Shown one piece after another: positions 58,544-64,000 of a stretch of 64,000 nt of DNA. The DNA comes from Hydractinia symbiolongicarpus (Eukaryota; Cnidaria; Hydrozoa; Anthoathecata; Hydractiniidae), in assembly GCF_029227915.1 (NCBI RefSeq), contig NC_079875.1, positions 40,879,201-40,943,200 of the forward strand. The letters are read 5' to 3'. Made by a program: the position numbers and the translations under genes. The notes under the pieces are model-generated. The model searched no databases and was not told the origin of the DNA. It was given only the letters and a program-made list of their open reading frames with translations. The stretch's first letter is position 1, and each line of letters begins with the position of its first letter.

Positions 58544-61095
58544 TACTCCTTGGGTACTTTCTTTATATACATTCAACTATACGGGCCAAACCCGGGATTT
58601 TCGGGAAATCGCGGGATTTCGTTTGCAGGCGATTAAACCTCTTTCATTAAGCGTCTCATCAAAAATGAAAACATTTTTGGAAACTACAAGTCTCATGCGT
58701 TTTAGTGGTGAAAAGATAATTTAAAAAATCGTTTTGGAAATGAGTTTACTCACAGGGTACTTTCTTTGTATACTTTTTGACTATACGGGCCGAGTCCGGG
58801 ATTTACGGGAAGTCGCAGTTTTTTGTTTGCCGGCGATTAAACATCTTTTATACAGCGTCTCATCAAAAATGAAAACATTTTTAAAAACTACAAGTCTCAT
58901 GCGTTTTAGTGGTGAAAAAATATGGCGGGTTTTCGTTTGCCGGCGATTAAACTCCTTTTATTCAGCGTCTCATCAAAAATGAAAACACTTTAAAAAACTA
59001 AAAGTCTCATGGGCTTTAGTGGTGAAATAATAATTTAAAAAATCGTTCGGGAAATGAGCTTACTCCCTGGGTATTTTCTTTGTATACTTTTGACTATACG
59101 GGCCGAGTCCGGGGTTTACGGGAAAAGGCGGGTTTTCGTTTGCCGGCGATTAAACTCCTTTTATCCAGCCTCTCATCAAAAATGAAAACACTTTAAAAAA
59201 CTAAAAGTCTCATGGGCTTTAGTGGTGAAATAATAATTTAAAAAATCGTTCGGGAAATGAGCTTACTCCCTGGGTACTTTCTTTGTATACTTTTGACTAT
59301 ACGGGCCGAGTCTGGGGTTTACGGGAAATGGCGGGTTTTCGTTTTCCGGCGATTAAACTTCTTTTATTCAGCGTCTCATCAAAAATGAAAACATTTTTGA
59401 AAACTACAAGTCTCATGCGATTTAGTGGTGAAAAGATAATTTAAAAAATCGTTCCGGAAATGAGTTTACTCACAGGGTACTTTCTTTGTATACTTTTGAC
59501 TATACGAGCCGAGTTCGGGATTTACGGGAAATCGCGGGTTTTCGTTTGCCGGCGATTAAACCTCTTTCATTAAGCGTCTCATTAAAAATGAAAACATTTT
59601 TGAAAACTACAAGTCTCATTCGTTCTAGTGGTGCAGATATAATTTGAAAAATCGTTCGGGAAATCAGTTTACTCCTTGGGTACTTTCTTTATATACATTC
59701 AACTATACGGGCCAAGCCCGGGATTTACGGGAAATCGTGGGTTTTCGTTTGCCGGCGATTAAACTTCTTTTATTCAGCGTCTCATCAAAAATGAAAACAA
59801 GTTTGAAAACTACAAGTCTCATGCGTTTTAGTGTTGAAAAAATAATTTAAAAAATCGTTCGGGAAATGAGTTTACTCACTTGGTACTTTCTTCGTATACT
59901 TTTGACTATACCGGCCAAGCCCGGAAATTACGGGAAATCACGGGTTTTCGTTTGCCGGCGATTAAACTTCTTTTATTCAGCGTCTCATCAAAAATGAAAA
60001 CATTTTTGAAAACTACAAGACATATGTGTTTTAGTGGTGAAAAAATAATTTAAAAAATCGTTCTGGAAATGAGTTTACTTACAGGGTACTTTCTTTGTAT
60101 ACATTCGACTATACGGGACAGGGCCCGGGATTTACAGGAAATCGCGGCTTTTCGTTTGACGGCGATTAAACCTCTTTCATTAAGCGTCTCATCAAAAATG
60201 AAAACATTTTTGAAAACTACAAGTCTCATGCGCTTTAGTGGTGACAATAAAATTTTAAAAATCGTTCAAGAAATGAGTTTACTCCCTGGGTACTTTCTTT
60301 GTATACATTCGACTACACGGGCCAAGCCCAGGATTTAGGGGAAATCGCTGGTTTTCGTTTGCCGGCGGTTAAACCTCTTTCATTAGGCGTCTCATCAAAT
60401 ATAAAAACATTTTTGAAAACTACAAGTCTTATGCGTTTTAGTGGTGAAAAAATAATTTAAAAAATCGTTCGGGAAATGAGTTTACTCCCTGGGTACTTTC
60501 TTTGTATACTTTTGACTATACGGGCCGAGTCTGGGATTTACGGGAAAATGCAGGTTTTCGTTTGCCGGCGATTAAACTCCTTTTATTCAGCGTCTCATCA
60601 AAAATGAAAACACTTTAAAAAACTAAAAGTCTCATGGGCTTTAGTGGTGAAATAATAATTTAAAAAATCGTTCGGGAAATGAGCTTACTCCCTGGGTATT
60701 TTCTTTGTATACTTTTGACTATACGGGCCGAGTCTGGGATTTACGGGAAATTGCAGGTTTTCGTTTGCCGGCGATTAAACTTCTTTTATTTAGCGTCTCA
60801 TCAAAAATGAAAACATTTTTGAAAACTACAAGTCTCATGCGATTTAGTGGTGAAAAGATAATTTAAAAAATCGTTCTGGAAATGAGTTTACTCACAGGGT
60901 ACTTTCTTTGTATACATTCGACTATACGAACCAAACAAGCCCGGGATTTACGGGAAATCGCGGGTTTTCCTTTGCCGGCGTTTTAACCACTTTCATTAAG
61001 CGTCTCATTAAAAATGAAAACATTTTTGAAAACTACAAGTCTCATTCGATCTAGTGGTGCAGATATAATTTGAAAAATCGTTCTTGAAATCAGTT
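58544..61095 (+). repeat. Right-hand family unit 2 (2552 bp)
   Basis: Starts like unit 1. It then skips one monomer near 60392, where TTAGGCGTCTCATC runs into an AAATATAAAAAC monomer, and lacks further monomers compared with unit 1. Private changes from unit 1 include GTCGCAGTTTTTTG near 58812 and AGACATATGTG near 60018. It ends after a 207-bp monomer (marker near 60927) and the TTTTAACCAC junction near 60980. Confidence 0.75.
58832..58941 (+). repeat. Truncated 110-bp monomer, copy 2
   Basis: Same start, same deletion joint (GTGAAAAAATATGGCGGG near 58922) and same length as the copy 3564 bp upstream. The identical breakpoint shows a single deletion followed by copying. Confidence 0.9.
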
Positions 61096-63241
61096 TACTC
61101 CTTGGGTACTTTCTTTATATACATTCAACTATACGGGCCAAGCCCGGGATTTTCGGGAAATCGCGGGATTTCGTTTGCAGGCGATTAAACCTCTTTCATT
61201 AAGCGTCTCATCAAAAATGAAAACATTTTTGGAAACTACAAGTCTCATGCGTTTTAGTGGTGAAAAGATAATTTAAAAAATCGTTTTGGAAATGAGTTTA
61301 CTCACAGGGTACTTTCTTTGTATACTTTTTGACTATACGGGCCGAGTCCGGGATTTACGGGAAGTCGCGGTTTTTTGTTTGCCGGCGATTAAACATCTTT
61401 TATACAGCGTCTCATCAAAAATGAAAACATTTTTAAAAACTACAAGTCTCATGCGTTTTAGTGGTGAAAAAATATGGCGGGTTTTCGTTTGCCGGCGATT
61501 AAACCTCTTTCATTAAGCGTCTCATTAAAAATGAAAACATTTTTGAAAACTACAAGTCTCATTCGTTCTAGTGGTGCAGATATAATTTGAAAAATCGTTC
61601 GGGAAATCAGTTTACTCCTTGGGTACTTTCTTTATATACATTCAACTATACGGGCCAAGCCCGGGATTTACGGGAAATCGTGGGTTTTCGTTTGCCGGCG
61701 ATTAAACTTCTTTTATTCAGCGTCTCATCAAAAATGAAAACAAGTTTGAAAACTACAAGTCTCATGCGTTTTAGTGTTGAAAAAATAATTTAAAAAATCG
61801 TTCGGGATATGAGTTTACTCCCTTGGTACTTTCTTCGTATACTTTTGACTATACCGGCCAAGCCCGGAAATTACGGGAAATCACGGGTTTTCGTTTGCCG
61901 GCGATTAAACTTCTTTTATTCAGCGTCTCATCAAAAATGAAAACATTTTTGAAAACTACAAGTCATATGCGTTTTAGTGGTGAAAAAATAATTTAAAAAA
62001 TCGTTCTGGAAATGAGTTTACTTACAGGGTACTTTCTTTGTATACATTCGACTATACGGGACAGGGCCCGGGATTTACAGGAAATCGCGGCTTTTCGTTT
62101 GACGGCGATTAAACCTCTTTCATTAAGCGTCTCATCAAAAATGAAAACAATTTTGAAAACTACAAGTCTCATGCGCTTTAGTGGTGACAATAAAATTTTA
62201 AAAATCGTTCAAGAAATGAGTTTACTCCCTGGGTACTTTCTTTGTATACATTCGACTACACGGGCCAAGCCCAGGATTTAGGGGAAATCGCTGGTTTTCG
62301 TTTGCCGGCGGTTAAACCTCTTTCATTAGGCGTCTCATCAAAAATGAAAACATTTTTGAAAACTACAAGTCTCATGCGCTTTAGTGGTGAAAAAAAAATT
62401 TTAAAAATCGTTCGGGAAATGAGTTTACTCCCTGGTTACTTTCTTTGTATACATTCGACCACAAGGGCCAAGCCTGGGATTTAGGGGAAATCGCTGGTTT
62501 TCGTTTGCCGGCGATTAAACCTCTTTCATTAAGCGTCTCATCAAATATAAAAACATTTTTGAAAACTACAAGTCTTATGCGTTTTAGTGGTGAAAAAATA
62601 ATTTAAAAAATCGTTCGGGAAATGAGTTTACTTCCTGGGTACTTTCTTTGTATACTTTTGACTATACGGGCCGAGTCTGGGATTTACGGGAAATTGCAGG
62701 TTTTCGTTTGCCGGCGATTAAACTCCTTTTATTCAGCGTCTCATCAAAAATGAAAACACTTTAAAAAACTAAAAGTCTCATGGGCTTTAGTGGTGAAATA
62801 ATAATTTAAAAAATCGTTCAGGAAATGAGCTTACTCCCTGGGTATTTTCTTTGTATACTTTTGACTATGCGGGCCGAGTCTGGGATTTACGGGAAATTGC
62901 AGGTTTTCGTTTGCCGGCGATTAAACTTCTTTTATTTAGCGTCTCATCAAAAATGAAAACATTTTTAAAAACTACAAGTCTCATGCGATTTAGTGGTGAA
63001 AAGATAATTTAAAAAATCGTTCTGGAAATGAGTTTACTCACAGGATACTTTCTTTGTATACATTCGACTATACGAACCAAACAAGCCCGGGATTTACGGG
63101 AAATCGCGGGTTTTCGTTTGCCGGCGATTTAACCACTTTCATTAAGCGTCTCATTAAAAATGAAAACATTTTTGAAAACTACAAGTCTCATTCGATCTAG
63201 TGGTGCAGATATAATTTGAAAAATCGTTCTTGAAATCAGTT
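61096..63241 (+). repeat. Right-hand family unit 3 (2146 bp)
   Basis: Same opening as units 1 and 2. After the truncated monomer it goes directly to a TTCATTAAG, ATTCGTTCTAG, GCAGATATAA monomer instead of the CACTTTAAAA monomer, so three monomers are missing relative to unit 2 (61587 matches 59644 at +1943). Private changes include ACAATTTTGAAAAC near 62147, CCTGGTTAC near 62432 and CACAAGGGCC near 62459. Confidence 0.75.
61384..61493 (+). repeat. Truncated 110-bp monomer, copy 3
   Basis: Same 110-bp form, with the joint near 61474, 2552 bp after copy 2. Here the next monomer is TTCATTAAG with GCAGATATAA, while copies 1 and 2 are followed by a TCCTTTTATTCAG, CACTTTAAAA monomer. An exchange must therefore have occurred just right of the truncated monomer. 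Confidence 0.9.
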
Positions 63242-64000
63242 TACTCCTTGGGTACTTTCTTTATATACATTCAACTATACGGGCCAAGCCCGGGATTTTC
63301 GGGAAATCGTGGGATTTCGTTTGCAGGCGATTAAACCTCTTTCATTAAGAGTCTCATCAAAAATGAAAACATTTTTGGAAACTACAAGTCTCATGCGTTT
63401 TAGTGGTGAAAAGATAATTTAAAAAATCGTTTTGGAAATGAGTTTACTCACAGGGTACTTTCTTTGTATACTTTTTGACTATACGGGCCGAGTCCGGGAT
63501 TTACGGGAAGTCGCGGTTTTTTGTTTGCCGGCGATTAAACATCTTTTATACAGCGTCTCATCAAAAATGAAAACATTTTTAAAAACTACAAGTCTCATGC
63601 GTTTTAGTGGTGAAAAAATATGGCGGGTTTTCGTTTGCCGGCGATTAAACTCCTTTTATTCAGCGTCTCATCAAAAATGAAAACATTTTTAAAAACTACA
63701 AGTCTCATGGGCTTTAGTTGTGAAATAATAATTTAAAAAATCGTTCGGGAAATGAGTTTACTCCCTGGGTACTTTCTTTGTATACTTTTGACTATACGGG
63801 CCAAGCCCGGGATTTACGGGAAATCGCGGGTTTTCGTTTGCCGGCGATTAAACTTCTTTTATTCAGCGTCTCATCAAAAATGAAACTATTTTTGAAAACT
63901 ACAAGTCTTATGCGTTTTAGTGGTGAAAAAATAATTTAAAAAATCGTTCCGGAAATGAGTTTACTCACAGGGTACTTTCTTTGTATACATTCCACTATAC
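63242..64000 (+). repeat. Right-hand family unit 4, cut by the window edge
   Basis: Opens like the other right-hand units, with the GGGATTTTCGGG, GCAGGCGATT and extra-T monomers, then the fourth truncated monomer. The TTAAGAGTC change near 63346 is private. After the truncated monomer come plain monomers, one with a private GAAACTATTTTTG near 63882. The array runs on past the right edge. Confidence 0.75.
63530..63639 (+). repeat. Truncated 110-bp monomer, copy 4
   Basis: Same 110-bp form, with the joint near 63620, 2146 bp after copy 3. It is followed by a TCCTTTTATTCAG start, as in copies 1 and 2, but then by ACATTTTTAAAAAC rather than CACTTTAAAA, which gives a third downstream context. Confidence 0.9.

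Larger units (their letters stand above)
1..64000 (+). repeat. Tandem satellite array, ~203-bp monomer, about 315 copies
   Basis: Every part of the window can be read as head-to-tail copies of one monomer. The phase point GGCGATT recurs at 1, 204, 407, 610, 812, 1017 and 1218, and so on to the end, with monomers of 201 to 207 bp. All copies lie in the same orientation; I found no inverted block, unique spacer or inserted element. Both edges of the window are still inside the array, so its true size is unknown. Satellites of this kind and length are typical of eukaryotic heterochromatin and often of centromeres. I cannot assign this one to a known family or species. Short open frames of 60 to 117 codons occur on both strands only because the same monomer is repeated; they are not treated as genes. 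Confidence 0.98.

Noticed and set aside
1-64000. CRISPR array
   Set aside because: The repeat unit is about 203 bp with no unique spacers and no cas genes. The short conserved parts are simply segments of one long monomer.
1-64000. Transposon, retroelement or rDNA/tRNA content
   Set aside because: No long open frame, terminal repeat, poly-A tail, target-site duplication or RNA-gene-like conserved core is visible. The only direct repeats are the monomers themselves.
1-64000. Telomeric repeat or array boundary
   Set aside because: No run of short telomere-type units was seen, and both ends of the window are still inside ordinary monomers.
1-64000. Whole array as an assembly artefact
   Set aside because: Duplicated blocks carry private single-base differences in each copy and step by exact monomer numbers, as expected from real exchange. 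Local copy-number errors, mainly in the 6.9-kb and 7.36-kb duplications, still cannot be excluded without reads.

Overview
The whole 64 kb window is one uninterrupted tandem array of a satellite monomer of about 203 bp (about 315 copies), all on the same strand. I see no gene, RNA gene, transposon, unique spacer or flanking single-copy DNA. This points to eukaryotic heterochromatin (centromeric, pericentromeric, subtelomeric or an interstitial block) from a long-read assembly. The species cannot be named from the sequence, and I do not recognise the monomer family.

A consensus-like monomer, read from the GGCGATT phase point, is 38% G+C by hand count (77 of 203) and has two halves. The first 100 bp are A/T-rich and carry a perfect 9-bp dyad with a 4-nt loop plus several A-tracts. 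The last 103 bp are about 48% G+C and carry GGG runs about 10 bp apart, an imperfect hairpin and most of the CpGs. Monomer subtypes are recognised by linked variants: CACTTTAAAA in place of CATTTTTGA; CATTCGAC or CTTTTGAC after GTATA; GTTCCCTCC; ATGGGCTTTAGTGG; GCAGATATAA; CATATGCG; and a 4-bp insertion giving a 207-bp monomer.

The main content is layered higher-order structure. From left to right: a 7-mer (1425 bp) tandem pair at 0.86-3.7 kb; a 6.9-kb tandem super-duplication (1.8-8.7 and 8.7-14.6 kb), with a private 1014-bp 5-mer duplication in its first copy; a 7.36-kb segment copied 9741 bp downstream (12.2-19.6 and 21.95-29.3 kb), with 4-mer (810 bp) and 6-mer (1218 bp) tandem duplications between the copies; a 406-bp periodic block (29.85-31.27 kb); a higher-order repeat whose unit length changes by whole monomers (6, 7, 7, 8, 6; 33.5-40.4 kb); a third diverged copy of the 14.6-17.6 kb segment (40.4-43.6 kb); a 207/613-bp block (43.6-45.6 kb); a 4.3-kb duplication (46.4-55.0 kb); and a right-hand family (55-64 kb) marked by a 110-bp truncated monomer present four times with the same breakpoint.

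The layout fits repeated unequal exchange or local segmental duplication acting at scales from one monomer to 9.7 kb. Any centromere role is inference: the dyad, the nucleosome-scale monomer and the higher-order structure are compatible with it, but nothing in the sequence proves it. Boundaries of duplicated blocks are good only to a few tens of bases, because neighbouring monomers are so similar.
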